Origin: JAOZPE01 sp964601275
Lineage (GTDB): Bacteria > Krumholzibacteriota > Krumholzibacteriia > JAJRXK01
Direction: 5' to 3'
NCBI GenBank assembly: GCA_964601275.1
Contig: CAZRMV010000009.1
Coordinates: 1 to 64,000, forward strand
Length of the DNA: 64,000 bases
The first letter of the stretch is position 1. Every line of letters begins with the position of its first letter. Under the pieces are notes generated by a model. It was not told the DNA's origin, ran no database searches, and saw nothing but the letters and a program-made list of their open reading frames with translations. This document shows, piece by piece, positions 1 through 8,254 of this stretch. A program made the translations under genes and the position numbers.

Positions 1-604
1 GGTCTTCGGATCCTCGATGTGGGCGATTCCTCCCATCCGGTCGAGCTGGGGTTCTACGATACCGCGGGCGAAGCCTATGGGGTCGCCGTGTCCGGCGGCC
101 ATGCCTACCTGGCGGACGGGAGCGATGGTCTTCGGATCCTNNNNNNNNNNNNNNNNNNNNNNNNNNNNNNNNNNNNNNNNNNNNNNNNNNNNNNNNNNNN
201 NNNNNNNNNNNNNNNNNNNNNNNNNNNNNNNNNNNNNNNNCGATGTGAGCGACCCGACCCATCCGGTCGAGGTGGGCTTCCTCGAGACCGCCGGTGGCGC
301 CGAACGTGTCGCCGTCTCCGGCCACTATGCCTACCTGGCGGACGGGGTCGATGGTCTTCGGATCCTCGATGTGAGCGACCCGACCCATCCGGTCGAGGTG
401 GGCTTCCTCGAGACCGCCGGTCCGGCCATCGGCGTTACCTTGTCCCAGGGCCGTGCCTATGTGTCGGATACGTTGAGGGGACTCCGGGTGATCGATGTGC
501 GTGATCCCACCCAGCCCACCGAGGTGGGATGGTATGACACCGGGGGCTTCGCCAATGGCGTGGCCCTGTCCGGGACCCGTGCCTACGTAGCCGACGGCGG
601 CGGT
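1..604 (+). repeat. Tandem 126-bp LVIVD repeat units
   Basis: The string GGTCTTCGGATCCT recurs at positions 1, 127 and 353. Units 1 and 2 are exactly 126 bp apart, or 42 codons. The unit from 353 is nearly identical to the sequence just after the gap (241-352). A more diverged unit follows from about 479. Such near-identical units explain why the assembly broke here. Confidence 0.85.
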
Positions 605-1201
605 CTCTTCGTCCTCGACTGCAGCAATCTCGTGCCCGTCCTGTTGCAGGTCTTTTCCGCCACCGCGCGGGTCGGGGAGGTCCAGCTCAGCTGGAAAGTC
701 GTCGAGGATGCCAGTCTTTCCGCGTACCGCCTGTACCGGACCCGCCGGGGGGAATCCCCCGGGGTCCTTCGCGCCGTGTTCCCGTCGACGGGACGGACGG
801 ACTACGTCTTCCTCGACCGGGACGTGGAGGCCGGGGAGACGTACCGTTACACGCTGAGTGCGGTCGGGATGGACGGAGCGGAAACGGTGCTCGGGAAGAA
901 AGAGGTCGTGGTGGAGGTGCCCCGGCGACTGGGCCTGGCGCAGAATGTTCCGAATCCCTTCAATCCCCGGACGGTGATCGAGGTGCGGTTGCCGCGGGCG
1001 ATGGAGGTGGATCTCGGGGTCTACGATCTGCACGGCCGCCGGGTGGCGACCCTGGTCTCCGGGCGGGAGACGGCGGGGGTGAAGCGTTACGCCTGGGAGG
1101 GGCGGGACGATGCCGGGCGGCCGGTTTCCAGCGGGGTGTACGTGGTCCGGCTGCAGGCGGGGTCGCGCAGCTTGAGCCGAAGGATGCTCCTGCTCCGGTA
1201 G
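1..1201 (+). CDS. LVIVD-repeat secreted protein with FlgD-like C-terminal sorting domain (5' partial, interrupted by gap)
   Basis: The 5' end lies outside the window and a 100-N gap interrupts the gene. Before the gap it reads in frame 1 and after the gap in frame 2, because 100 is not a multiple of three; deleting the Ns restores one frame. The repeats are about 42 residues long, with a DVSDPTHPVEVG core and a YLADG...GLRI strand. This is the LVIVD beta-propeller type, found in secreted proteins of unknown ligand. After the repeats comes a FnIII-like stretch (about 650-900), then a roughly 85-residue FlgD/T9SS-like C-terminal domain with NVPNPFNPRT and SGVYVVRL motifs, ending at the TAG at 1199-1201. 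The family is known for surface or extracellular sorting through such C-terminal domains. The actual substrate or function is unknown. Confidence 0.85.
   Translation, partial: VFGSSMWAIPPIRSSWGSTIPRAKPMGSPCPAAMPTWRTGAMVFGSXXXXXXXXXXXXXXXXXXXXXXXXXXXXXXXXXXDVSDPTHPVEVGFLETAGGAERVAVSGHYAYLADGVDGLRILDVSDPTHPVEVGFLETAGPAIGVTLSQGRAYVSDTLRGLRVIDVRDPTQPTEVGWYDTGGFANGVALSGTRAYVADGGGLFVLDCSNLVPVLLQVFSATARVGEVQLSWKVVEDASLSAYRLYRTRRGESPGVLRAVFPSTGRTDYVFLDRDVEAGETYRYTLSAVGMDGAETVLGKKEVVVEVPRRLGLAQNVPNPFNPRTVIEVRLPRAMEVDLGVYDLHGRRVATLVSGRETAGVKRYAWEGRDDAGRPVSSGVYVVRLQAGSRSLSRRMLLLR
141..240. other. 100-N assembly gap inside the repeat array
   Basis: Exactly 100 Ns, a conventional scaffold placeholder rather than a measured length. 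The left flank ends in GGATCCT and the right flank begins CGATGTGAGCG. Joined directly, they reproduce the intact unit junction seen at 361-375. The true missing length is therefore most simply 0 or a multiple of 126 bp. Confidence 0.95.
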
Positions 1202-1229
1202 GGGGGATCCCGATCGGGGATTCCGCCGG

Positions 1230-1850
1230 CTACGGAGCCCACTGGCGGACTTCTTCCTCGAAACGCGCACGTACCTCGCTCCAGTCCACCTTCCAGAGCA
1301 TCCGGGGCATCGGTTCGTCCTCGGCGTCGTCGAAGTACACCAGGCTGCGGAGCAGATGCATCTCGTTGAACCGCGTGTCCCGGTACCGTTGTTCCACGGT
1401 CCGCATCAGGTCGGGGAAGGTTCCGCCGGCTTCCAGGTAGGCGTAGAGGTCGATGAAGTCCTTCCTGCTGCCTCGGCCCGCGACCGCGATGACCTTCATG
1501 GCGGCGATGTCGCGCACATCGGCAAGGCGCAGTCCCCGGTAGAGGGTGGGTTCGAAGAGGAAGGGGACCTCCGACCGCAGATGGCTCAGGCGCAGTCCTC
1601 GAAGCCGGGTGTGGAGAGTGCCCGAAGCCATGTCCACGACCTCGAGCGATCCCGCGGCGGCCAGTCGGACCCTCAGATCCTGGGGATCGAATTCACCGCT
1701 GGTGAAGAAACCGAGATCGGCCGAGACGCGGTGGCCCAGTTGCAGGGCCAGGGCGGTTCCTCCGGCCAGGATCCACCCTTCGAGCAGATTCTTCCGGTCG
1801 AGGGCCTTCACCACCGACCAGGCGTCGGGAGGCAGCACCTTCGGATTCAT
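1230..1850 (-). CDS. AbiEii/AbiGii-family nucleotidyltransferase toxin
   Basis: The 206-residue protein begins with an LLEGWILAGGTALALQLGHR segment. This matches the AbiEii/DUF1814 nucleotidyltransferase signature (GGTaLal followed by hR.S.D); here the acidic motif reads RVSADLGFF. A later ADVRDIAAMKV and RGSRKDFIDLY stretch is also typical of the family. AbiEii proteins are toxin halves of type IV toxin-antitoxin or phage-exclusion pairs and act in the cytoplasm by modifying RNA or a GTP-dependent target. The start ATG overlaps the stop of the upstream HTH gene (ATGA at 1847-1850), so the two are translationally coupled. The usual canonical DiDf pair is ADLGF here, so catalytic integrity should be compared with family members. 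Confidence 0.85.
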   Translation of the reverse strand: MNPKVLPPDAWSVVKALDRKNLLEGWILAGGTALALQLGHRVSADLGFFTSGEFDPQDLRVRLAAAGSLEVVDMASGTLHTRLRGLRLSHLRSEVPFLFEPTLYRGLRLADVRDIAAMKVIAVAGRGSRKDFIDLYAYLEAGGTFPDLMRTVEQRYRDTRFNEMHLLRSLVYFDDAEDEPMPRMLWKVDWSEVRARFEEEVRQWAP

Positions 1851-2368
1851 CCCTCGGCCCCTTCCCGGGAAAGCACCACCTGCCAGAAGCGGCGGACGCG
1901 GGGATCGACCGAACGGTGATCGATGGCCCGGCGGATGGCGTCATCTCCGTAGAACCGGCGGACCAGGGTGACCTGCCGGCGATCCCCGGAGTGCAGCACT
2001 CGGCGCACCACCCACTGCGGGTGTCGAGTGCAGTGGTCCGGCTGCAAATCGAGGTCCCAGAACAGCGGCGCGATCGCCGCGTGCAGGGTTTCCACCGTCG
2101 GCGGGGTCCCCTCCCCGGCGCGCTCCACCGGGTCCAGACGGATCTCCAGGCGGGCGTCCAGGGCGGCGGCCAGCCGCCGCAGGGTGCGGATCTCGAAGCG
2201 GCCCCACCCGCTCTCGTAGCGGTGGATCGCCGAGGCGCTGGAGCCTGTTCGCTCTGCCAACTCCTTCAGTGACAACCCCTTGGCCAGGCGGAGCTGGCGC
2301 AGCCGGGGACCGGTCAAAGGGGGTGCGGTGGTCCCCCCCGGCGTGCTGGGATCAGAAATAGTTCTCAT
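1847..2368 (-). CDS. HTH (XRE) antitoxin with DUF6922-like C-terminal region
   Basis: A 173-residue protein. Residues about 15-75 form an XRE-type helix-turn-helix (LRLAKGLSLKELAERTGSSA, then a YESG recognition segment). The C-terminal half (APLFWDLDL, RVLHSGDR, FWQVVLSRE) looks like DUF6922, a small domain commonly paired with AbiEii toxins. It should bind its own promoter and neutralise the downstream toxin. I chose the ATG at 2368 because the upstream in-frame alternative at 2443 would overlap the neighbouring hydrolase gene. A 16-bp perfect palindrome covers the chosen start. The DUF6922 assignment is from memory of the family and should be checked with its HMM. Confidence 0.8.
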   Translation of the reverse strand: MRTISDPSTPGGTTAPPLTGPRLRQLRLAKGLSLKELAERTGSSASAIHRYESGWGRFEIRTLRRLAAALDARLEIRLDPVERAGEGTPPTVETLHAAIAPLFWDLDLQPDHCTRHPQWVVRRVLHSGDRRQVTLVRRFYGDDAIRRAIDHRSVDPRVRRFWQVVLSREGAEG

Positions 2369-2377
2369 ATATGAGAA
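2362..2377. promoter_or_regulatory. Perfect palindromic operator overlapping the antitoxin start codon
   Basis: TTCTCATATATGAGAA is a perfect 16-bp palindrome that includes the ATG of the HTH antitoxin (start base 2368). On the minus strand a TATATT box lies about 7 nt before that ATG, which suggests a leaderless transcript with the operator over the transcription and translation start. A second inverted repeat, TTCGC-AA-GCGAA, sits at 2382-2393. Such placement fits autorepression of a toxin-antitoxin operon. Confidence 0.55.
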
Positions 2378-2429
2378 TATATTCGCAAGCGAAGAACGCG
2401 CCAGTGTCCGCTTTCCGGGGACCCGGGGC

Positions 2430-3419
2430 TCAACCACCTTCACCGCTGAAATCGGCCTTCCACCGGCCCAGGCTCTGCCCCGACGCCGCGGTGGTCGAAT
2501 CGGGGGCGCCGTCGTCGAAGACGATGCGCTTGAGCTTCTCGGCCATGTCCAGGCTCAGTTTCGACCGCGCCGCGTAGCCGTCGCTCTGGGTCAGGCCATT
2601 GCGCGAGAAGTCCCGTCCCCCGCCGCCGGCCGAGGGATGGATGCCATCGTCGGAGATGAGGGTTCCCGTCCAGCTCGTGGGCTGCTCGTGCACGATCAAT
2701 GCGTGGAAGTCGATGACGGGAATCTGCAGCTCGGCGGCGAGCGCGGTGATCTGCTGGTTGGCCAGTTCGACCCGGCCGTCGTCGAGATGGCGGGCCGACG
2801 GGGGGATGGTGCTCAGCACCGGGATGACGCCCAGGTCGATGAAGCCCTGCAGGAAATCGCGGTACTGCTGCTTCCACACCGAGGGCTTCCAGTCGTAGGG
2901 ATTGATGTCGTTGGTCCCGAACATCACCACCGCCCACGAGAAGTTTCCCGGGGTGACGCCGTCGCCCTGCTCCACGCACACGCGGGGGTGTCCCGAGTTG
3001 ATCGCGTTGGCCAGCCGCCATCCGCCCCGGTTGCCGTAGGGGACCTCTTTGCCATGATCGCGGTAGAAGGACTGGTCGTCGGCCGGTTGCCCTCCGCCGT
3101 AGGCGAGCCACGAGCGGATGGACGCGTAGTCGTGTCCGGTCTCGTTGGGAGCGGGACCGTAGAGCACCACGTTGCGGAAGTAGGCGGATGACTCGGTGAT
3201 CGAATCGCCGATCTGCCCCATCCTCCCGGGAGTGCGTCCCGCCTGGACTCCCCGGGCCAGGATCGCGCGCAGGTTCTGCTTCACCGTCGAGGTGATCGGA
3301 CTGAGGTACTTCGAGTAGTCCGCCCAGGCGGCGCCGTCCCACTGCGCGACGGCCGGGGTGGGGAAAGACAGGGAGAGGAAGGGTACCAGGAGAAGTGCGC
3401 GGACGAGATGCTGGTTCAC
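2430..3419 (-). CDS. Secreted SGNH/GDSL-family hydrolase
   Basis: A 329-residue protein with an N-terminal signal peptide (hydrophobic LLLVPFLSLSF, cleavage near AVAQ, residues 22-26). The SGNH blocks are visible: the nucleophile Ser73 in IGDSIT, block III Asn170 in FGTNDI, and Asp258/His261 in SDDGIHPS. This family hydrolyses ester bonds in lipids, polysaccharide acetyl groups or similar substrates in the periplasm or outside the cell. The substrate cannot be told from sequence. The 3' end overlaps sequence upstream of the antitoxin gene, which is one reason the shorter antitoxin start is preferred. Confidence 0.85.
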   Translation of the reverse strand: MNQHLVRALLLVPFLSLSFPTPAVAQWDGAAWADYSKYLSPITSTVKQNLRAILARGVQAGRTPGRMGQIGDSITESSAYFRNVVLYGPAPNETGHDYASIRSWLAYGGGQPADDQSFYRDHGKEVPYGNRGGWRLANAINSGHPRVCVEQGDGVTPGNFSWAVVMFGTNDINPYDWKPSVWKQQYRDFLQGFIDLGVIPVLSTIPPSARHLDDGRVELANQQITALAAELQIPVIDFHALIVHEQPTSWTGTLISDDGIHPSAGGGGRDFSRNGLTQSDGYAARSKLSLDMAEKLKRIVFDDGAPDSTTAASGQSLGRWKADFSGEGG

Positions 3420-3742
3420 CGGAATCGATCCTTCATGGATGAGGGCAGGCGGCGCGCTACCGGAGATCCGGGTTCGCGTGGACCGGGTGCGTCAGCGATC
3501 GCGAGTCCCCCTTCGTCGGCCCGATCGCGGTCCGGGGCGGTCTTCCGCCGATCGCGGCTTCCCACCGCCATGTCGATCATGATAGGAAGAAACGTGCCCG
3601 GCGGCTGGGGGGTGTTCACCCCCATGGCCGATGACCCCCTTTCCGGCCAGATCGTGGTCCTTTCCCGGGGGTGGGTCGGGCCAGCTCGCTTCCTGGCCGT
3701 CCCGAGCCGGACCAGAACCCCTTCGCCGGAGGCCGCCCCGCC
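3420..3742. other. Noncoding divergent spacer between SGNH hydrolase and rhomboid genes
   Basis: About 320 bp with no convincing gene on either strand. It should hold the divergent promoters of the flanking genes. A small AT-containing spot with a CGATCATGATAGG sequence at about 3574-3586 is the likeliest promoter region for the rhomboid gene, but no clear -35/-10 pair can be assigned. Confidence 0.4.
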
Positions 3743-4396
3743 ATGGCCAACTTGCTGCTCGCCGTAATGATCGCCGTGGTGTCCCTGGCGGGATTCCGCT
3801 CCCCTCGGCTGGTCGGGCGCTTCCTTTTCGACAGCGAGCGCATCCTCCAGCACGGCGAATACGAACGCATGCTGACCAGCGCCTTCTTCCACGCCGGCCT
3901 GGGGCACCTGGCCTTCAACCTGATCAGCCTCTACAGCTTCGGGCTCGGCATCGAGCGGATCTACGGGAGCGGAACCTTCCTGCTCGTCTTCTTCGCCAGC
4001 GTTCTGGGGGGAAGCCTCTTCTCGTTCTGGTTGCACCGCGGGGAGGAGTACCGGGCCCTGGGAGCGTCCGGTGGGGTGTGCGGCGTGATCTACGCCGCCA
4101 TTTTCCTCTTGCCGGGTACTTCGGTGTACATCTTCTTCATTCCCTATCCGGTGCCCGCGTCGATCTACGCGGTGCTGTTCCTGGGCATTTCCATCTGGGG
4201 AATGCAGTCGCGCTTCGGACGCATCGGTCACGACGCGCACGTGGGCGGCGCGTTGGTCGGCCTGGGGGTGACCACCTTCCTGTACCCCGGGATCATCCAG
4301 GCCCAGCCGCTGCTCTACCTGGCGATCGTGGCCATCTCGGTGGGGTTGATCGTGTGGTTGCGGAAGAAGGATGGGCGCCCGACGCATCCGGTGTGA
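3743..4396 (+). CDS. Rhomboid-family intramembrane serine protease
   Basis: A 217-residue, very hydrophobic protein with about six membrane segments. The catalytic Ser109 lies in GASGGVCG and the catalytic His166 in HDAHVGGA, the Ser-His dyad of rhomboids. FHAGLGHLAFN (about 49-59) is the family's HxxxxHxxxN region in loop 1/TM2. It cleaves transmembrane segments of client proteins within the inner membrane. The ATG at 3743 is chosen because the sequence upstream in frame is low-complexity and uncharacteristic. It stands alone between a divergent hydrolase and a convergent barrel gene. A second rhomboid occurs at 17546-18376. Confidence 0.9.
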   Translation: MANLLLAVMIAVVSLAGFRSPRLVGRFLFDSERILQHGEYERMLTSAFFHAGLGHLAFNLISLYSFGLGIERIYGSGTFLLVFFASVLGGSLFSFWLHRGEEYRALGASGGVCGVIYAAIFLLPGTSVYIFFIPYPVPASIYAVLFLGISIWGMQSRFGRIGHDAHVGGALVGLGVTTFLYPGIIQAQPLLYLAIVAISVGLIVWLRKKDGRPTHPV

Positions 4397-4449
4397 CACC
4401 GCGGCGTGGGAGCGCGGTGAAGATCTCGAAGCGATCCGCGCCGGCGATC

Positions 4450-5157
4450 CTAGAAACCCAGCACCAGCCCCGCGCTCAGCTCGGTCTGCAGGACGGTGCC
4501 GGTCTGCACGGTGTCGTAGCAGCCGAGCGCCGGATCGCAGAAGATATCGCCCCGCTGGTTGAGGAAGGCCGAGTAGATCCGGACCTGGGCACGCACCCCG
4601 AAGCGCTCGCTGAAGTAGTACTTGGCGCCGCCCCCCAGGATCATCATGAACTCCCACTCGCCGCCCAGGTCGATGCCCTGCGGATCCCAGTTCGTCGCGC
4701 CGAGACCGAAACTGACGAAGGGGGTGAGCTTGTCCTGGGTGACGGCGTAGTTGACGCCGAGGCTCAACTGGTTGGTTCCCAGGTCGAAACCGCCGAGGGT
4801 CGATCCGCCGTCGAGGATGGGGTCGAACTCCATCCGGGTCTCCTGGTGGGCCCAGTTCAGCTCGAGTTGCCACTTCTCCTGGATGCGAAGGCCCACGGTC
4901 AGTCCGTAGTTCACCGAGTCGGCCGGTTTCAGGTCTCCCACCGCGGTCTCCAGGCGTCCTCCGAAGGCGTAGCCGGCGAAAGGATGCAACTCCCATTGCG
5001 GTTGGGCGTGGGCGGAAGAGATGCCCGCGCCCAGCAGGAAGACCGCCGCCAGGACCATCGCAACGGGACGGCGGGTCCACGAACCCCCAGGGAGGAGGTG
5101 GAGGAACGGGATCGCGTGGGCGAAGGGGGAGGGAATCTTCCGCAGGGTCTTCTGCAT
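4450..5157 (-). CDS. Small outer-membrane beta-barrel protein
   Basis: A 235-residue protein. A signal peptide ends near SSAHAQPQW (residues about 45-52 from the ATG at 5157); an internal ATG at 5058 would give a more standard-length signal. Alternating amphipathic strands rich in aromatic and Gly residues follow (HPFAGYAFGG, LSLGVNYAV, PFVSFGLGA). The final strand SAGLVLGF ends in Phe, the classical BAM recognition feature. This is the OmpA/OmpW-like porin-family fold of eight or so strands; function unknown. A very long reading frame extends upstream across the mutase gene in antisense and is not real coding sequence. Confidence 0.8.
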   Translation of the reverse strand: MQKTLRKIPSPFAHAIPFLHLLPGGSWTRRPVAMVLAAVFLLGAGISSAHAQPQWELHPFAGYAFGGRLETAVGDLKPADSVNYGLTVGLRIQEKWQLELNWAHQETRMEFDPILDGGSTLGGFDLGTNQLSLGVNYAVTQDKLTPFVSFGLGATNWDPQGIDLGGEWEFMMILGGGAKYYFSERFGVRAQVRIYSAFLNQRGDIFCDPALGCYDTVQTGTVLQTELSAGLVLGF

Positions 5158-5415
5158 GGTGCTGCTGTTCCTTGATCTGGGCTGTCGGCTCAAGGCGGGC
5201 TTGTCGCGCTGCGTCGAGGCATCTGGATACTCACAAACCCGGGCACCGTCAATCGTCCACCCCCCTCGCTCTCTGCCCGGGAGGGCTTCTTGCCCTGGGA
5301 CGGCCCCGCGCCTAGTCTGGAAGCCGGACCCTCGGGAGCCGGCGTTGAAGCTCCCGTTCGGTGCGTTCCGGCGCACCGCAGCGTTTCTCCCCGTCGATCC
5401 GAAGAGGTGGACCCG

Positions 5416-7233
5416 ATGCCTTCTGTCTCCCGCGAGGAACTCCGCCGCCGCGCCCAGGCCTGGCTCGCTGAGGATCCCGATCCGGTGACCCGTGGACTCC
5501 TGCGGGCCACCCTCGACGCGGACGACGAGAAGGCGCTGATCGAGGGCTTCGCCGAGCCCTTGCAGTTCGGAACCGCCGGTCTGCGCGGGGTGCTGGGTCC
5601 CGGCCCGGGGCGCATGAACCGGGCCGTGGTGCGCCGGGTCTCCTGTGGCCTGGGACGTCACCTGCTCGAAACCATCGATGATGCGGCCGTCCGCGGGGTG
5701 GTGGTGGGTCACGACGCTCGCCATCTCTCTGTGGAGTTCGCCCGCGACACCGCCGAGGCGCTGGCCGGTCTGGGAGTGAAGGTGCACCTCTTTCCCCATT
5801 TCGTACCCACCCCCCTGGTGGCGGTCGCGGTGCGGGCCTTGGGCGCGGCGGCCGGGGTGATGATCACCGCCAGCCACAATCCACCCGAGTACAACGGCTA
5901 CAAGGTGTACTGGGAGAACGGGGCGCAGATCATCCCTCCGGTCGACGCGGGCATCAGCGCCGCCATCGAGGCCATCGGCAGTCTCCAGGAAGTTCCCCTG
6001 GCCGGGCTCGACCAGGCCCGTGCAGCGCACCTGGTGGTCGACATCGACGAGCGGATCCTCGACGACTACCTGGACGACATCCTGCGCCTGCGGCGTCATC
6101 CCGAGGTCCCGTGCCGACTGGAGATCGTCTACACCCCCCTGCACGGGGTCGGGGGAGAGGCGGTGGAAAAGGTGTTCCACCGCGCGGGCTACGCTCCGCT
6201 GCACGTCGTCGAAGAACAATTCACCCCCGACGGGGACTTTCCCACCGTGCGTTTTCCCAATCCCGAGGAAGAGGGCGCGATGGATCTCGCCCTGGCCCGG
6301 GCGGAGACGGTGGACGCGGAGCTGGTGCTGGCCAACGATCCCGACGCCGACCGCCTGGCGGTCGCGGTGCGTGACCCCGCCGGCGGATACCGCATGCTCA
6401 CCGGCGATGAGATCGGCACCGTGTTGGGCCACTACCTGTTGACCGAGAACCTGCCCGAGGGCATCCACCCTCTGCTGATGACCACCATCGTCTCCTCGCG
6501 CCTGCTGTCGAAGATGGCGAAGGAGAGGGGCGCGGCCTACGACGAGACCCTCACCGGCTTCAAGTGGATCGCCAACGTCTCCCAGCGGCATCGCCGCGAG
6601 CGCGGCGAACAACTTCTCCTGGGCTACGAGGAAGCGCTGGGTTATTCGGTGGGCATGGTGACCGCCGACAAGGACGGGATCTCCGCCGCCCTGGTCTTCG
6701 CCGAGGTGACCGCCTGGTACAAGGAGCAGGGCCGCAGCGTGATGGAGGTGCTCGAGGAGATCTACCGCCGTCACGGCCTACACCTGACCCGGCAGAAGAG
6801 CCTGGTGCTGCCCGGCCTGGAGGGGGCGGCCCGGATCGCCGCCATCATGGACGCGATGCGGCGGCATCCCCCCGAACGCATCGGCGAACGTCCGGTCAGC
6901 TGGATGCTCGACTACCTCGAGGGACGGTCGCGCGCGATCGGCGCGCCGGCCACCGCGGGCGGAGACCGGCCGGAAGCGGCCCCTCCGGGTCCCGGCGCGC
7001 CGGCGCCGTCTTTGCCCGAGGGTCTGCCCGCGAGCAATGTCCTCGCCCTCTTCCTCGACGACGGCACGCGGATCCTGCTGCGGCCCAGCGGCACCGAACC
7101 CAAGATCAAGTTCTACTTCGAGATCGTCCACCCGCTGGACCAGGACGAGCCCCTGGCCCAGGCGGAAACCACCGCGCGAGCGCGGATGGACCGGTTGGTC
7201 GATGAGCTGTTGGAGCTCGTCGAAGGACTTTGA
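5416..7233 (+). CDS. Phospho-sugar mutase (phosphoglucomutase/phosphomannomutase, alpha-D-phosphohexomutase family)
   Basis: A 605-residue cytoplasmic enzyme that interconverts hexose 1- and 6-phosphates for glycogen, trehalose or envelope sugar synthesis. The phosphoserine loop TASHNP carries catalytic Ser153. The Mg-binding loop is NDPDADR (about 308-314), the sugar-specificity loop is GYEEALGYSVG, and the phosphate-binding loop near the C-terminus is RPSGTEPK. GTAGLRGVLG near residue 55 is the N-terminal substrate loop of the PgcA/Pgm2-like subgroup. A Pro/Ala-rich insertion (about residues 515-540) precedes the last domain. The ATG at 5416 fits family N-termini. The ureohydrolase gene follows 100 bp downstream. 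Confidence 0.93.
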   Translation: MPSVSREELRRRAQAWLAEDPDPVTRGLLRATLDADDEKALIEGFAEPLQFGTAGLRGVLGPGPGRMNRAVVRRVSCGLGRHLLETIDDAAVRGVVVGHDARHLSVEFARDTAEALAGLGVKVHLFPHFVPTPLVAVAVRALGAAAGVMITASHNPPEYNGYKVYWENGAQIIPPVDAGISAAIEAIGSLQEVPLAGLDQARAAHLVVDIDERILDDYLDDILRLRRHPEVPCRLEIVYTPLHGVGGEAVEKVFHRAGYAPLHVVEEQFTPDGDFPTVRFPNPEEEGAMDLALARAETVDAELVLANDPDADRLAVAVRDPAGGYRMLTGDEIGTVLGHYLLTENLPEGIHPLLMTTIVSSRLLSKMAKERGAAYDETLTGFKWIANVSQRHRRERGEQLLLGYEEALGYSVGMVTADKDGISAALVFAEVTAWYKEQGRSVMEVLEEIYRRHGLHLTRQKSLVLPGLEGAARIAAIMDAMRRHPPERIGERPVSWMLDYLEGRSRAIGAPATAGGDRPEAAPPGPGAPAPSLPEGLPASNVLALFLDDGTRILLRPSGTEPKIKFYFEIVHPLDQDEPLAQAETTARARMDRLVDELLELVEGL

Positions 7234-7333
7234 GGGCGCGGGGCTCTGCCGTCGCCGGATCCGCCTCCGGGACAGGGCGGCGCGCACTCCGGCCGGGAGA
7301 ACCGACCGGGAACATTCCGGAAGAGAGGCGACC

Positions 7334-8242
7334 GTGACGAGCCCCTTGACCTTCCTCGAACTGCCCGACGCACCGCTGGAATCGGCGGAGGTACTCGTCG
7401 CGCGCGCGCCCTACGAAGGGACGGTGAGCTACGGCAGGGGGACCGCGAAGGCGCCGGACGCGATCCTCACGGCGAGCCGGCACCTGGAGACCTTCGACGA
7501 GGAACTCGCCTTCGAACACGAGGGCAGGGTCCACTATCACGTGCTTCCCGAGGTGCCGCCCCGCGGGAACGAACCGCCGGAGAGCTACCTGCCGCGCCTC
7601 ACCCGCGCCCTGGGCGAGGCTCTCGGGCTCCGCGGTGCGACTCCTGCTTCGGCCTTCGTCCTGGGCCTGGGCGGCGAGCACTCGGTGAGCGCGGCGTTGA
7701 TCGAGGCCTACGTGGAGGATCCCTCAGCGTTGACCGTGGTGCAGATCGACGCCCACGCCGACCTGCGTGAACACTACCGCGGCAGCCGCTTCAACCACGC
7801 CTGCGCCATGCGACGGATCCTCGAGCTGGGAGTGAAGCGCCTGGTCGCCATCGGGATCCGCAGCGCCGAGAGGGAGGAGTTCCGCCTCGCCGCGAGCGAC
7901 CCGCGCATCGAAACCTTCTACGCCCACCAGCTCGAACAGGAAGCGGACTTCGCCGCGCTGCTGGAGCACCTGCGGGCGATCGAGGGACCGGTCCATCTCA
8001 CCGTCGATGCCGACGGCCTGGAAGTGCACCTGTGTCCGGGAACCGGGACCCCCCAGCCGGGAGGTCTCGCCTGGAACGGGACGATGGCGATCCTGCGCGC
8101 GCTCCTCCGGGAGGGAAAGGCGAAGGTGATCGGCGCCGATCTCTGCGAGACCGTGCCGCAACCCCACAGCCAGGTGAACGAGATGGTCGCGGCCCGGCTC
8201 GCGTTCAAGATCGCAGGGTACCGTTTCGCGCCGCGCGCCTGA
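7334..8242 (+). CDS. Arginase/agmatinase-family ureohydrolase
   Basis: A 302-residue enzyme. All six binuclear Mn ligands of the family are visible: His in GGEHS, Asp-His-Asp in DAHADLR, and Asp-Asp in VDADG. The PGTGTPQPGGL segment that follows is strongly characteristic of agmatinases. The family hydrolyses guanidino compounds (agmatine, arginine, guanidinobutyrate) to urea plus an amine; agmatine to putrescine is the likeliest reaction here. The common CLDP after the DxD is GLEV in this protein, a mild departure. The start is a GTG at 7334 preceded by an AGAGG ribosome site. It may be cotranscribed with the mutase. Confidence 0.9.
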   Translation: MTSPLTFLELPDAPLESAEVLVARAPYEGTVSYGRGTAKAPDAILTASRHLETFDEELAFEHEGRVHYHVLPEVPPRGNEPPESYLPRLTRALGEALGLRGATPASAFVLGLGGEHSVSAALIEAYVEDPSALTVVQIDAHADLREHYRGSRFNHACAMRRILELGVKRLVAIGIRSAEREEFRLAASDPRIETFYAHQLEQEADFAALLEHLRAIEGPVHLTVDADGLEVHLCPGTGTPQPGGLAWNGTMAILRALLREGKAKVIGADLCETVPQPHSQVNEMVAARLAFKIAGYRFAPRA

Positions 8243-8254
8243 GGAAGGCGCGGC

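Noticed and set aside
1202..1229. A terminator from the CCCGATCGGG palindrome between the first gene and the toxin gene
   Set aside because: Stem of only five pairs with no loop and no T run. Too weak to call.
4450..6774. A 774-residue open frame on the minus strand over the mutase gene and barrel gene
   Set aside because: Its upstream two thirds are antisense to a clear phosphohexomutase and have low-complexity composition. Only the end from 5157 is a real barrel protein.
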